From a bacterium 1xD42-67 (GTDB lineage Bacteria; Bacillota; Clostridia; Oscillospirales; Oscillospiraceae): a stretch of 64,000 bases of DNA. The position numbers and the translations under genes were made by a program. Positions 37,681-46,253 of this stretch are shown piece by piece (the first letter of the stretch is position 1; each line of letters begins with the position of its first letter). The DNA is taken from NCBI GenBank assembly GCA_003612335.1, contig RAYO01000013.1, positions 98,259 to 162,258 of the forward strand, written 5' to 3'. The notes beneath the pieces were generated by a model, which was not told where the DNA came from, ran no database searches, and saw only the letters and a program-made list of their open reading frames with translations.

Positions 37681-39711
37681 TCATCCTGATGTTCCTGACG
37701 GATCCCCCAGGACCAGCCGGTAGTAGTCGCAGTCCAGGATCGCGGCGGAGCAGGCCACGCGGTTCTGGACCTCCACCACCATCTGAGCCACCTCCTCCAG
37801 GTCGGGCCCCGCCCCGTCCCAGCGGGTGAACCGGTCGGTGACGGAGTTGTAGTATCCCTCCCCATTGATGAAGCTGTAGTTGGCGAAGATCACCAGCCCC
37901 TCGTCACTGGACAGGATATCCGACCCCATGATCAGCCGGGAATCATACTCCAGACCGAACAGGTTGGACAGGGTGGGCATCACATCCAGGCTGGAGCAGT
38001 ATTTGTCCACATGGACGGCGGTGCCCTCCATATCGCCGCTCCAGAGGATGAGGGTGTTCTCATAGATCTCGAAGACCGGATCCACCGGGTGGCCCAGCAG
38101 CTCGCTGTACTGCTCGTCGGTGAGGCCGTAGGGGTAGTGGTCGGCGGACAGGACGATCACCGTGTCGTCCAGCTTCCCCGCCGCCTCCAGCTGGCTGACC
38201 AGGCTCTCCATCGCCAGCTCCAGCTCCATCTGACAGGCCAGGTAGCACCGGACCTCCTCACTGTAGGGCAGATCCGCCACCGCGTCCCAGTGGCGGACAG
38301 ACATGGCGTTGCTCTCCAGGTCATAGTTCAGATGCCCGCTGACCGTGAGGCAATAGACCATGAACCGTTCCTCGTCCACGAACATCGGGACGATCTGCTC
38401 CATCATCTCCAGGTCGGAGGGGGGCCAGATCTCCTCCAGCTCCAGGCCCTGGCCCACGGCGTAATACTCATAGCCCATGTTGGGGTGGGACTTGTCCCGG
38501 TCATAGTAGTTATAGAGGTAATCGTGGAAGGCGAAGGTCCGGTATCCCTCCTGGCGGAGCTGCCAGCCCAGGGAAAAGGGCATATAGTTCTCGGCGGATT
38601 TGGAGTAGCTCCACACCCCCGACTTGGGGATCAGGCCGGTGGTGGTGACATACTCCCCGTCGGAGGTGGACACCCCCCACAGCGGGGTGTAGAAGTTGTC
38701 GAAGACGAAGCCCTGGTGGGACAGCTTCCACAGGGTGGGGGTGCGCTGAGGGTCCATGGCCAAGGTGGAGAACCCCTCCGCCACGATCCAGATCAGATTC
38801 TTCCCCTCGAAATATCCTGTCCACAGATTTTCCGGGGTGGGGCTGCGCTGGGAGAACCACTGGTGGGACCGCTTGATCCCCTCGTCCGTCTCCTCCTGGA
38901 TCAGGGCTTCGAAGTCGATGGGCAGGGCGTGGAAGCCGGGCATGGGCTCGGGCTGGAGGACGCTGTCATCCGGCAGAGTGGGCTCCAGATCGGGCGGCGC
39001 CTTGTCCGGGTCGGGCTCCAGCTCCGGGGTGTCCGGGTCGATCCCGAAGAGGACCCGGCGAATCTCCAGCTGGGTCTGGGTGAGCACGCCGAAGTTCTGC
39101 ACCTCCAGCTCCGGCGTGGCGGTGCGGTAGTAGATATACCGGAGAGAGAGCACCCCGCCGCCGCACAGCAGCACGATCCCCATCGCGGACAGCTGGAGGA
39201 CCGCGGCCATAGCCGCCCACTCCAGGCGCAGCCCTTTGGCCCGGGCTGCATCAGGGACCAGCCGCGCCCGAAGGAGGACAGCCGCCAGGACGGGCAGGAC
39301 CATCATCAGGATGGGGAACCAATTGGCCAGCGCGTTGCCCACCGCGATGTCACCGAAAGACTGGGCCACCATCAGCATCTTGGTCAGGGAGAAGATGGTG
39401 AGGAAGGCCTTGAACACGTGGTAATAGACCACCTGAGACCCTATCCACAGAGAGATCAGGCCGGTGATCAGCGGGAGGAGGAGCCGTCCCGTCCGAACGG
39501 GCGTCCCGCCGCACACCAGCCCCAGCAGGACGGCCACGGGCAGGGAGAAAAGGAGGGTGAAGAGGAGACCGTTCACCGTCAGGGAATGGAAGCAGTATAT
39601 CTTCAGGAACAGCTCCTCATAATAGATGACCGCCAGCAGGAAAAGGGAGGGCATGGCCAGCCGTTTCCACTTCTCCCACAGGGCGGCGAGACTTCTGATT
39701 TCTTGATCCAA
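37681..39711 (-). CDS. LTA synthase-family membrane sulfatase-like enzyme
   Basis: A 676-residue protein. Five hydrophobic helices occupy about residues 20-205. The extracellular alkaline-phosphatase-fold domain follows: NLIWIVAEGFSTLAMD, the likely nucleophile region GVSTSDGEYVTTTG, TVSGHLNYD and LSADHYPYGL as metal ligands. Such enzymes polymerise glycerol phosphate (LtaS) or transfer phospho-alcohols to glycans. The substrate here is not known. The start is TTG at 39711 with AGGAGG eight bases upstream, and a consensus promoter lies just before it. A perfect hairpin ends the gene. Confidence 0.9.
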   Translation of the reverse strand: MDQEIRSLAALWEKWKRLAMPSLFLLAVIYYEELFLKIYCFHSLTVNGLLFTLLFSLPVAVLLGLVCGGTPVRTGRLLLPLITGLISLWIGSQVVYYHVFKAFLTIFSLTKMLMVAQSFGDIAVGNALANWFPILMMVLPVLAAVLLRARLVPDAARAKGLRLEWAAMAAVLQLSAMGIVLLCGGGVLSLRYIYYRTATPELEVQNFGVLTQTQLEIRRVLFGIDPDTPELEPDPDKAPPDLEPTLPDDSVLQPEPMPGFHALPIDFEALIQEETDEGIKRSHQWFSQRSPTPENLWTGYFEGKNLIWIVAEGFSTLAMDPQRTPTLWKLSHQGFVFDNFYTPLWGVSTSDGEYVTTTGLIPKSGVWSYSKSAENYMPFSLGWQLRQEGYRTFAFHDYLYNYYDRDKSHPNMGYEYYAVGQGLELEEIWPPSDLEMMEQIVPMFVDEERFMVYCLTVSGHLNYDLESNAMSVRHWDAVADLPYSEEVRCYLACQMELELAMESLVSQLEAAGKLDDTVIVLSADHYPYGLTDEQYSELLGHPVDPVFEIYENTLILWSGDMEGTAVHVDKYCSSLDVMPTLSNLFGLEYDSRLIMGSDILSSDEGLVIFANYSFINGEGYYNSVTDRFTRWDGAGPDLEEVAQMVVEVQNRVACSAAILDCDYYRLVLGDPSGTSG

Positions 39712-39733
39712 GACGATCGCCTCCTATCGGACT

Positions 39734-39762
39734 ATTTTACTGGACTGGCAGGCGATCGTCAA
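39734..39762 (-). promoter_or_regulatory. Promoter of the LTA-synthase-like gene
   Basis: TTGACG, 17 bases, TAAAAT on the minus strand, 23 bases before the TTG start. Confidence 0.75.
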
Positions 39763-39850
39763 TGGGCAGCACTTCAACACATCTGTGTATTAACGCGAAA
39801 AAGAGCTCTTGATGGATCCATATTTTGTAGATATCCACCAGGGAAAGCCC

Positions 39851-39879
39851 TTGAAAAAAATGGCTCAATCTGGTATGAT
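39851..39879 (+). promoter_or_regulatory. Promoter of the 171-aa gene and possibly cstA
   Basis: TTGAAA, 17 bases, TATGAT, ending 63 bases before the GTG start. Confidence 0.75.
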
Positions 39880-39942
39880 AGCTCTGCTTCATAATTTATT
39901 CACAAACTCCCCCCTGGGGAGCCGGGGAAAGAGAGGAACACC

Positions 39943-40458
39943 GTGTCCCAACTCAGTGAGACCGCCCTGCAAAAGCTGAAAACAGCTTATTCCGCCTACT
40001 TCGACATCCAGGAGATCGACGACGGCACCCCCCTGAAGGCCCGCTGCGACTACCATACGCGGGACAGTCAGTACGTCCTGGTGAAAAAGGCGGAGCTGTG
40101 GGCGGCGGAGAGCCACGAGCATCTCTACCTCTGGGATGCGGGACACCTGGACGCCTCCCTGCTGGACCAGATCTTCCAGCGCACCTTGGCCGACGGCGAG
40201 CCCCGGGTGAGGCCCCACAGCCAGCACATGTATACCTATCTCACCGCCGTGGCGCTGTACGACAGCGCCGATCCGGAGGCCCTGGCCCAGCTGAAGAAGC
40301 TGAAGCGGCGCCGGGAATATAAGCTATCGCTCCATGGATGGATGGAGTTTCGAATAGCCGCCGTGGACCTGTCCAACGGCGAGGTCACCGTCAACCGGGC
40401 CGGGAAGGCCCTGAAAAAGGATCTGGAACGGCTGGCGGCGCGCATCATCCCTGCATGA
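39943..40458 (+). CDS. Conserved hypothetical protein upstream of cstA
   Basis: A 171-residue soluble protein with no signal or membrane segment. It has an acidic N-terminal half (AYSAYFDIQEIDDGTPLKAR, then CDYHTRDSQYVLVKKAELWA) and a basic C-terminal half (LKKLKRRREYKL). I do not recognise the family. The start is GTG at 39943 with GAGAGGAA upstream; the consensus promoter supports this boundary. It ends 27 bases before cstA, so the two are probably one transcript. Confidence 0.7.
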   Translation: MSQLSETALQKLKTAYSAYFDIQEIDDGTPLKARCDYHTRDSQYVLVKKAELWAAESHEHLYLWDAGHLDASLLDQIFQRTLADGEPRVRPHSQHMYTYLTAVALYDSADPEALAQLKKLKRRREYKLSLHGWMEFRIAAVDLSNGEVTVNRAGKALKKDLERLAARIIPA

Positions 40459-40485
40459 TCACTATTTAGGAGAGGAGAAAGATCC

Positions 40486-42243
40486 ATGAATGCAGTATTA
40501 GTACTTATCGTCGGCTGCGCCATCCTGATCGCCGGTTACATCTTCTACGGCGGATGGCTGGCCAAGCAGTGGGGCGTGGACGACACCAAGACCACTCCGG
40601 CCCATGAACTGGAGGACGGCATGGACTATGTCCCTGCCAAGGCCCCCGTCCTGATGGGCCACCACTTTTCCTCCATCGCCGGCGCCGGCCCCATCAACGG
40701 CCCCATCCAGGCGGCCGTCTTCGGCTGGGTCCCCGTGGTGCTGTGGGTCCTGATCGGCGGCATCTTCTTCGGCGCTGTCCATGACTACGGCTCCCTGTTC
40801 GCCTCGATCCGCCACAAGGGCCAGACCCTGGGCGAGGTGGTGGCCGCCAACATCGGTGAGCGGGCCAAGAAGCTGTTCATCGTGTTCTCTTACCTGACCC
40901 TGGTGCTGGTGGTGGCCGCTTTCGCCTCCATCGTGGCCAGCACCTTCAACGGCTTCACTGCTGACGGCTCCCACAACGAGGACAACGCCGCCGTCGCCAT
41001 GATCTCCATCCTGTTCATCGTGATGGCCATCATCTTCGGCCTGGCCGTCTACCGCCGGGGCGCTCCCCTGTCCGTGGCCACCATCCTGGGCGTGGTCGGC
41101 ATCGTGCTGTGCCTGGTCATCGGCCTGAAGTTCCATCCCATCTATCTGACCAACACCGTCTGGATGTGGATCATCGGCGTATACATCCTCATCGCCTCTG
41201 TGGCCCCGGTGTGGATCCTGCTCCAGCCCCGTGACTACCTGTCCTCCTTCCTGCTGTACGGCATGATGGTCATCGCTTTCGTGGGCGTGGTGGGCGCCGG
41301 CATCATGGGCCAGAACACCGCTCTGGCGATCCCCGCGTTCACCGAGTGGAAGGATCCCTACTCCAGCCTGGGCACCATGTTCCCCGCCCTGTTCGTCACC
41401 ATCGCCTGCGGCGCCATCTCCGGCTTCCACTCTCTGGTGGGCTCCGGCACCACCTCGAAGCAGCTGGACCACGAGCGGGACGCTAAGCCCATCGCCTATG
41501 GCGGTATGCTCATCGAGTGCGCCCTGGCCCTGATCTCCCTGTGTGCTGTGGGCTTCATCTGGGCCGAGTATGTCGACGGCATGCGCACCCCCACCACCGT
41601 CTTCGCCACCGGCCTGTCCCGGATGGTGGCCACCATCCCCGGCCTGGAGGCCGCTCAGCCCACCGTGCAGGCCCTGCTGGTCCTCACCGTCTCCGCCTTC
41701 TGCCTCACCTCTCTGGACACCGCCACCCGTCTGGCCCGGTATATGTTCCAGGAGTTCTGGCTCAAGCCCGGCGAGACCTATAAGGACGCCACCGGCTTCA
41801 AGGCCACTCTGACCAACCCCCTGGTGGCCACCGCCATCACCGTGGTCCTGGGCGTGGGCCTGGGCATGACCGGCTACGGCAAGATCTGGCCTCTGTTCGG
41901 CGCCGCCAACCAGCTGCTGGCCGCTCTGGCCCTGCTCACCGTCTGCGCCTGGCTGGGCAACATCGGCCGGAACAACAAGATGTTCTATCTGCCCATGGGC
42001 TTCATGCTGATCGTCACCCTGTTCTCCCTGTTCCAGACGGTCACTGCCCGTGTGAGCGCGATCGCGAAGGCCGGCGGCAAGCCCATGGAGGATATCGTGA
42101 AGGCCGGCGAGGTCATCGGTCAGCGTTTCGACTGGGGCCCCTATGCTCAGGCCATCCTGGGCGTCCTGCTCTTCGCACTGGCGATCATGCTGGCTGTCGA
42201 GGGCTGCGTGACCATCTTCGGCAAGGGCAAGAAGAAGGCCTGA
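40486..42243 (+). CDS. cstA: CstA/BtsT-family carbon starvation transporter
   Basis: A 585-residue membrane protein with about 15-16 hydrophobic helices. It starts with the CstA N-terminal region (YGGWLAKQWGVDD, then PVLMGHHFSSIAGAGPINGP and HDYGSLFASIRHKG), all diagnostic. Relatives import pyruvate (BtsT) or peptides (CstA) during carbon limitation; the short clostridial form is not well studied. AGGAGAGGAG precedes the ATG. A strong terminator follows. It is likely co-transcribed with the 171-residue gene before it. Confidence 0.94.
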   Translation: MNAVLVLIVGCAILIAGYIFYGGWLAKQWGVDDTKTTPAHELEDGMDYVPAKAPVLMGHHFSSIAGAGPINGPIQAAVFGWVPVVLWVLIGGIFFGAVHDYGSLFASIRHKGQTLGEVVAANIGERAKKLFIVFSYLTLVLVVAAFASIVASTFNGFTADGSHNEDNAAVAMISILFIVMAIIFGLAVYRRGAPLSVATILGVVGIVLCLVIGLKFHPIYLTNTVWMWIIGVYILIASVAPVWILLQPRDYLSSFLLYGMMVIAFVGVVGAGIMGQNTALAIPAFTEWKDPYSSLGTMFPALFVTIACGAISGFHSLVGSGTTSKQLDHERDAKPIAYGGMLIECALALISLCAVGFIWAEYVDGMRTPTTVFATGLSRMVATIPGLEAAQPTVQALLVLTVSAFCLTSLDTATRLARYMFQEFWLKPGETYKDATGFKATLTNPLVATAITVVLGVGLGMTGYGKIWPLFGAANQLLAALALLTVCAWLGNIGRNNKMFYLPMGFMLIVTLFSLFQTVTARVSAIAKAGGKPMEDIVKAGEVIGQRFDWGPYAQAILGVLLFALAIMLAVEGCVTIFGKGKKKA

Positions 42244-42273
42244 ACCCATCCTGTTCCATCCAAACAGAACGCA

Positions 42274-42305
42274 GAGCGGGCCCGGGATACTGGGCCCGCT
42301 TTCTG
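42274..42305 (+). terminator. Terminator of cstA
   Basis: AGCGGGCCC and GGGCCCGCT pair across a GGGATACT loop, followed by TTCTG. Confidence 0.8.
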
Positions 42306-42306
42306 A

Positions 42307-42335
42307 TTGCCGGGAGCGGGGATCTGTGGTAGAAT
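42307..42335 (+). promoter_or_regulatory. Promoter of the DUF1461 gene
   Basis: TTGCCG, 17 bases, TAGAAT, directly after the cstA terminator. Confidence 0.6.
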
Positions 42336-42365
42336 ACAGGAGCCCGTAATTGACGCAGAAATGAA

Positions 42366-42406
42366 CGTCATGTAGGGCAAGGGCTCTGCCCTTGCCCTAC
42401 ATGACG
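42366..42406. repeat. 41-base perfect palindrome in the DUF1461 leader
   Basis: CGTCATGTAGGGCAAGGGC and its exact reverse complement flank a TCT loop, giving a 19-bp stem. It lies between the promoter and the ribosome site and looks like an inserted dispersed hairpin repeat. Confidence 0.85.
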
Positions 42407-42425
42407 AACCCTGGGAGGCCACGCC

Positions 42426-43082
42426 ATGAAGACCAGCAAGCTCCTGTCCCTTGTCCTGTCCCTTTTGACCGCCTTGGCGGTGGTGACGGGCTCCATCGCC
42501 GTGCCTCTGCTGTGCCGGCCCTTCTACTACGCCCACATCGGGCCGATGGGACTGGAAGGCTATGGTCTGCCCCGGGAGGAGATCGAGAGGGCCTACGACG
42601 AGATGATGGACTTCTGTCTGGGCAGACGGGAGGCGTTCTCCGCCGGTGCCCTGTCCTTCTCTCCGTCGGGGGCCGACCACTTCGCCGACGTGCGGGGGCT
42701 GTTCCTGCTGGACCTGCGGGTGCTGAAGGCCGCGCTGGTCCTGCTGCTGGCGGCGCTGGTCGTCTGCAGGATGACGGGGGTGCGCCCCTATCCGTTCCTG
42801 GGCCGGGGCCCGGGCTTCTGGGCGGCGGCAGGTCTCGGGACCTCCTTCCTCCTTGTGGGCGGCCTGGCCGCCCTGGATTTCGACCGGGCCTTCGTCATCT
42901 TCCACAGCCTCTTCTTCCCGGGAAAGGACAACTGGATCTTCGACTGGCGCGCCGATCCCATCATCCTATTCCTGCCCCAGGACTTTTTCCGCAACTGCGC
43001 GTTGCTGATCTTGGGACTGCTCCTCCTGTGGTGCGGCGCGCTCATTGCCGCCGACCTGTGGGCGCGGAAAAAGAGGGGCTGA
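42426..43082 (+). CDS. DUF1461 (TIGR01906) integral membrane protein
   Basis: A 218-residue protein with four hydrophobic helices: near residues 5-30, 95-115, 130-150 and 190-210. It matches the DUF1461 layout, including ERAYDEMMDFCLGRREAFS in the outer loop before FADVRGLFLLDLRVL, and the later FHSLFFPGKDNWIFD. Function unknown. GGGAGG precedes the ATG, downstream of the 41-base palindrome. It is a single-gene unit between the cstA terminator and the uracil permease promoter. Confidence 0.88.
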   Translation: MKTSKLLSLVLSLLTALAVVTGSIAVPLLCRPFYYAHIGPMGLEGYGLPREEIERAYDEMMDFCLGRREAFSAGALSFSPSGADHFADVRGLFLLDLRVLKAALVLLLAALVVCRMTGVRPYPFLGRGPGFWAAAGLGTSFLLVGGLAALDFDRAFVIFHSLFFPGKDNWIFDWRADPIILFLPQDFFRNCALLILGLLLLWCGALIAADLWARKKRG

Positions 43083-43126
43083 GATCTGTGGGGATCGCCA
43101 AAAATGAAAAAACCGCCCGGCCCCTC

Positions 43127-43155
43127 TTGCAGGACCGGGCGGATCCTGGTATAAT
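43127..43155 (+). promoter_or_regulatory. Promoter of the uracil permease leader
   Basis: TTGCAG, 17 bases, TATAAT. The transcript start would be about 20 bases before the leader peptide ATG. Confidence 0.75.
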
Positions 43156-43183
43156 GCCTCGGATAGAAAAAGGAGGGATTGCC

Positions 43184-43261
43184 ATGGCCGCGCAGATGGA
43201 TCTTTGCTTGGACCGTGACGGCTCCCCTGTTTCTATTTTTTATCGACGATCACGTTTGTGA
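43184..43261 (+). CDS. Leader peptide of the uracil permease attenuator (25 residues)
   Basis: A short ORF with a very strong ribosome site (AAAAAGGAGG) seven bases before its ATG. The product begins MAAQMDLCLDRDGSPVSIF and ends RRSRL. Its last codons run through a U-rich stretch (GTTTCTATTTTTTATC) and its stop codon lies inside the stem of the following terminator hairpin. This is the arrangement of the E. coli pyrBI leader, in which a ribosome following closely behind RNA polymerase prevents terminator folding when UTP is low. No other role is visible. Confidence 0.6.
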   Translation: MAAQMDLCLDRDGSPVSIFYRRSRL

Positions 43262-43271
43262 TCGTTTTTTT
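43246..43271 (+). terminator. Attenuator hairpin before the uracil permease gene
   Basis: ACGATCAC-GTTT-GTGATCGT is a perfect 8-bp stem followed by seven T residues, 47 bases before the permease ATG. It is in the leader of the gene, not after one, and overlaps the leader peptide stop. Confidence 0.85.
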
Positions 43272-43317
43272 ATGGCCATCCTCTTGTATGGCCGTGTAAG
43301 AGAGAAAGGAGAACCAT

Positions 43318-44664
43318 ATGAACGACAATGGACCTATCCGCGACGCCCGCCAGCTGGGCCTGCCCAAGATGCTGATCCTGGGTCTGCAGCACATGTTCGC
43401 TATGTTCGGGGCCACCGTCCTGGTGCCCATCCTGGTCCAGGGTTATGGACTGCCCCTGTCCATCCAGACCACCCTGTTCTTCGCCGGGATCGGCACCCTG
43501 TTCTTCCATGTGTGCACCAAGCTGCGGGTCCCCGCCTTCCTGGGCTCCTCCTTCGCCTATCTGGGCGGATTCGCCGCCGTGGCAGAGCTGGACTCCGGCA
43601 TCTACGCCGGTATGACCGGCGAGGAGAAGCTGTCTTACGCCCTGGGCGGGATCGTGGTGGCCGGCCTGCTGTATCTGGCCCTGGCCGGACTGATCAAGCT
43701 GGTGGGGGTACACAAGGTGATGCGCTTCCTCCCCCCGGTGGTCACCGGACCGATCATCATCCTGATCGGACTGTCCCTAGCCCCCAGCGCCATCAATAAC
43801 GCCTCCACCAACTGGTGGCTGGCCATCCTGGCTATGGCCGTCATCATCGCCGCCAACATCTGGGGCAAGGGCATGATCAAGATCATCCCCATCCTCCTGG
43901 GCGTGCTGGTGCCCTATGCGGCGGCCCTGGCCACGAATCAGGTGGACTTCTCCGGGGTGGCCGCAGCAGAGATGGTGGGCCTCCAGCCCTTCGTCCTGGC
44001 CAAGTTCGACGTGACGGCGGTCCTGGTCATGGCCCCCATCGCCCTGGCCGCCATGATGGAGCACATCGGCGATATGTCCGCCATCTCCGCCACTGTGGAG
44101 GAGAACTTCATCGAGGATCCCGGCCTCCACCGCACCCTCCTGGGCGACGGCATCGCCACCTCCCTGGCCGGTATGTTCGGCGGCCCCGCCAACACCACCT
44201 ATGGAGAGAACACCGGCGTCCTGGAGCTGTCTCGGGTCTTCGACCCCAAGGTGGTCCGTCTGGCCGCGGTCTACGCGGTGGTGCTCTCCTTCTCCCCAAA
44301 ATTCGCCGCCGTCATCAACTCCATCCCCGCAGCCATCATCGGCGGCGTGTCTTTCATCCTCTACGGCATGATCTCTGCCATCGGGGTGCGCAACGTGGTG
44401 GAGAATCGGGTGGACTTCACCAACTCCCGGAACCTGATGATCGCCGCTGTCATCATGGTGAGCGGTCTGGGCTTCAAGATCTGGGGCCTCAACAACGAGT
44501 TCTCCGGCCTCACCTTCGACATCGGCGGCACCTCCATCACCCTCACCTCCCTGGCGGTGGCCGCTATCGCCGGGATCGTCCTCAACGCGGTCCTCCCCGG
44601 GAAGGACTACCAGTTCGGCTCCGACGTGACTCAGGGCCGCTCCGGCGACTTCGGCCGGTATTGA
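43318..44664 (+). CDS. uraA: Uracil permease (NCS2 nucleobase:cation symporter)
   Basis: A 448-residue membrane protein with the NCS2 fold of about 14 helices. LGLQHMFAMFGATVLVPIL at the N-terminus, ENTGVLELSRVFDPKVV and GGVSFILYGMI mark the UraA/PyrP branch. The conserved acidic residue in the EHIGDMSAI region and the TTYGENTG motif form the uracil site in UraA. It imports uracil with protons at the cytoplasmic membrane. It is preceded by a promoter, a translated leader and a terminator, so transcription is probably controlled by pyrimidine supply. AAGGAG precedes the ATG. Confidence 0.94.
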   Translation: MNDNGPIRDARQLGLPKMLILGLQHMFAMFGATVLVPILVQGYGLPLSIQTTLFFAGIGTLFFHVCTKLRVPAFLGSSFAYLGGFAAVAELDSGIYAGMTGEEKLSYALGGIVVAGLLYLALAGLIKLVGVHKVMRFLPPVVTGPIIILIGLSLAPSAINNASTNWWLAILAMAVIIAANIWGKGMIKIIPILLGVLVPYAAALATNQVDFSGVAAAEMVGLQPFVLAKFDVTAVLVMAPIALAAMMEHIGDMSAISATVEENFIEDPGLHRTLLGDGIATSLAGMFGGPANTTYGENTGVLELSRVFDPKVVRLAAVYAVVLSFSPKFAAVINSIPAAIIGGVSFILYGMISAIGVRNVVENRVDFTNSRNLMIAAVIMVSGLGFKIWGLNNEFSGLTFDIGGTSITLTSLAVAAIAGIVLNAVLPGKDYQFGSDVTQGRSGDFGRY

Positions 44665-44738
44665 GGGGCCCGCTCCCTGACAGGATGAGATCTTTCTGAG
44701 CTCCGGATGAAAAATCCATTAAATAAATGGAAATCCCC

Positions 44739-44767
44739 TTGCGCCGGAGGAAGAAATCAGCTAGAAT
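44739..44767 (+). promoter_or_regulatory. Promoter of the 135-aa coiled-coil gene
   Basis: TTGCGC, 17 bases, TAGAAT, ending 47 bases before the ATG. Confidence 0.65.
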
Positions 44768-44813
44768 AGGACTATCAAGCGGGAGACCGTGAATCATGAA
44801 GGAGGTCATCACA

Positions 44814-45221
44814 ATGGATCTGAAGGATACCTTTGACACCCTGAAGGACCGTGCCGCCGATCTGGCCCAGGCCGGTGTGGCCCAGACCAAGCGTCTGGCG
44901 GAGATCGCCAAGCTGAAGATGTCCAATATGGGTGAGGAGGACACCATCAAAAAAGCCTACCTAGAGATCGGCAGGCTCTACTATGCCGAGCAGGGCGCCT
45001 CTCCTGACGGAGCGTTCGTCTCCGCCTGCGAGCGGATCACTGCCGCCAAGGCCGCCATCGAGACCAACAACGAGCGGATCGCGGAGCTGAAGCAGCCCGG
45101 CGACCCCGAGGTGGAGGTCATCCTGAAGGAGCCCGAGGCGGAGGCCGAGGAGGCGGGAGCCGCAGAGGAGCTCACCGAAGAGCCCGCTGAGGAGCCCGTC
45201 GAGGACGAGAGCCGGGACTGA
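44814..45221 (+). CDS. Small helical protein with acidic tail
   Basis: A 135-residue cytosolic protein. Residues 1-95 are predicted helical and coiled-coil-like (LKDTFDTLKDRAADLAQAG, TIKKAYLEIGRLYYAEQGA). The last 40 residues are very acidic and consist of EEP/EPAEE repeats. Similar short proteins are common in Oscillospiraceae and Lachnospiraceae without an assigned function. The ATG at 44814 has AAGGAGG eight bases upstream, better than an earlier in-frame ATG. It has its own promoter and a hairpin terminator. Confidence 0.75.
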   Translation: MDLKDTFDTLKDRAADLAQAGVAQTKRLAEIAKLKMSNMGEEDTIKKAYLEIGRLYYAEQGASPDGAFVSACERITAAKAAIETNNERIAELKQPGDPEVEVILKEPEAEAEEAGAAEELTEEPAEEPVEDESRD

Positions 45222-45253
45222 CACCTTCCATATCCGATCAGAGCGGACCCACA

Positions 45254-45288
45254 GCGCCTTGAGAGCCGAGGCCCTCAAGGCGCGGCCG
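45254..45288 (+). terminator. Hairpin terminator after the 135-aa gene
   Basis: GCGCCTTGAG and CTCAAGGCGC form a perfect 10-bp stem, with a short CTTTCC tract shortly downstream. Confidence 0.6.
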
Positions 45289-45327
45289 CTTTCCCCCTGG
45301 AGGAGAGGAGCAGCAGGGGACCTTTTT

Positions 45328-45353
45328 AGACCGCCTGCCCGGCGGTCTCTTTC
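45328..45353 (+). terminator. Hairpin before the 61-aa gene
   Basis: AGACCGCC-TGCCC-GGCGGTCT followed by CTTTCCTTC, in the leader of the 61-residue gene. It may be a second terminator or an attenuator. Confidence 0.5.
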
Positions 45354-45413
45354 CTTCTCCCCGCGCATGGAGCATGGCCCTCCTGGGCAAACTGGGCTCA
45401 GGAGGGGAGAGAT

Positions 45414-45599
45414 ATGGAACAGTTCGATCAATATTACCGCCTGCCCCAGGACGTGGTGGGCCACGATGCCGCCCTGCTGTCCTACTGGGACCAGATGCCC
45501 GCCAAGGCCCAGCTGCGGCTGCTGGAGAGCACCATCACCGTGTCCACCCTGGGGGAGCTGAAGATGCTGGCCGAGGCGTTTGGCCATGCAAATTCCTAG
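45414..45599 (+). CDS. Small hypothetical protein (61 residues)
   Basis: A small soluble protein, mainly helical (YRLPQDVVGHDAALLSYWDQ, then MPAKAQLRLLESTITV). No family recognised. The ATG follows GGAGGGGAGAGAT, a good ribosome site, and the composition matches neighbouring real genes. It precedes the VanZ gene by 47 bases with a short hairpin (GGGCCGCC/GGCGGCCC) between. It may be an independent small gene or part of the same transcript. Confidence 0.6.
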   Translation: MEQFDQYYRLPQDVVGHDAALLSYWDQMPAKAQLRLLESTITVSTLGELKMLAEAFGHANS

Positions 45600-45646
45600 G
45601 GCCGCCTTTGGCGGCCCGCTTAAAACAGCAGCAGGGAGGGTTCAAA

Positions 45647-46234
45647 ATGTATTTTCCCGATGATATGACATTCCAATACTTCTTTTTTAATACATATCCA
45701 GGTTATTTTTTACAGGCGCTGCCCATTGCGTTGTGTGCCGGGGTAATTTATGCGGTCCGACGAAGGAGAAAAACGGGGCTGTCCTCTGTCACGGATACGA
45801 TCCTGCCCTCTCTCTTTGTGTGCTATATCACCGGACTGTTATGCCTGACGCTGTTCGAATACATCATGGGACAAGCATACTATTTCCTTTTTTACCACAG
45901 GGCGAGCGGAAGAAGTTGGACCTGGTTCAGGTTCGAGTATGATCTTGTTCCCGACTTTTTCCAACACTTTGGATCAGAAAATCTGGGAAATATCGTGATG
46001 TATCTCCCCTTTGGGGTCCTCTATCCGCTGTTCCGAACGGGGAGCGGATGGAGGCGGACGGCAGCAGCGGGCGTGGCTGTTTCAGTGATCATCGAACTTT
46101 TACAGCCGATCTTTGGCCGGAGCTTCGATATCAACGATATCATCTTGAACGCTTTGGGTGTTGCCGCTTCCACAGCGGTATCCTATCTGTGCCGGGCGAT
46201 GGTCGGGAAGAAGGATCGATCTCATCGCGAATAA
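45647..46234 (+). CDS. VanZ-family membrane protein
   Basis: A 195-residue protein with four hydrophobic helices. The VanZ signature is present in the second half: FGSENLGNIVMYLPFGVLYP and IIELLQPIFGRSFDINDIIL with NALG. In some hosts VanZ proteins raise teicoplanin tolerance or affect surface anchoring, but most have unknown roles. The gene is clearly more AT-rich than its neighbours, which suggests acquisition. The ATG at 45647 follows GGGAGGG. It ends 19 bases before the Spx/ArsC-like gene, probably in the same unit. Confidence 0.9.
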   Translation: MYFPDDMTFQYFFFNTYPGYFLQALPIALCAGVIYAVRRRRKTGLSSVTDTILPSLFVCYITGLLCLTLFEYIMGQAYYFLFYHRASGRSWTWFRFEYDLVPDFFQHFGSENLGNIVMYLPFGVLYPLFRTGSGWRRTAAAGVAVSVIIELLQPIFGRSFDINDIILNALGVAASTAVSYLCRAMVGKKDRSHRE

Positions 46235-46253
46235 ATATAAAGGAGCGTATGTC

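Noticed and set aside
37319..37684. A 121-codon minus-strand ORF in the non-coding region
   Set aside because: It begins inside a terminator hairpin, lacks a ribosome site and has Arg/Pro-rich shadow composition.
43200..43235. A possible PyrR-binding loop in the uracil permease leader
   Set aside because: GGACCGTGACGGCT matches only about half of the PyrR consensus; the leader ORF and U tract explain the region better. Not fully excluded.
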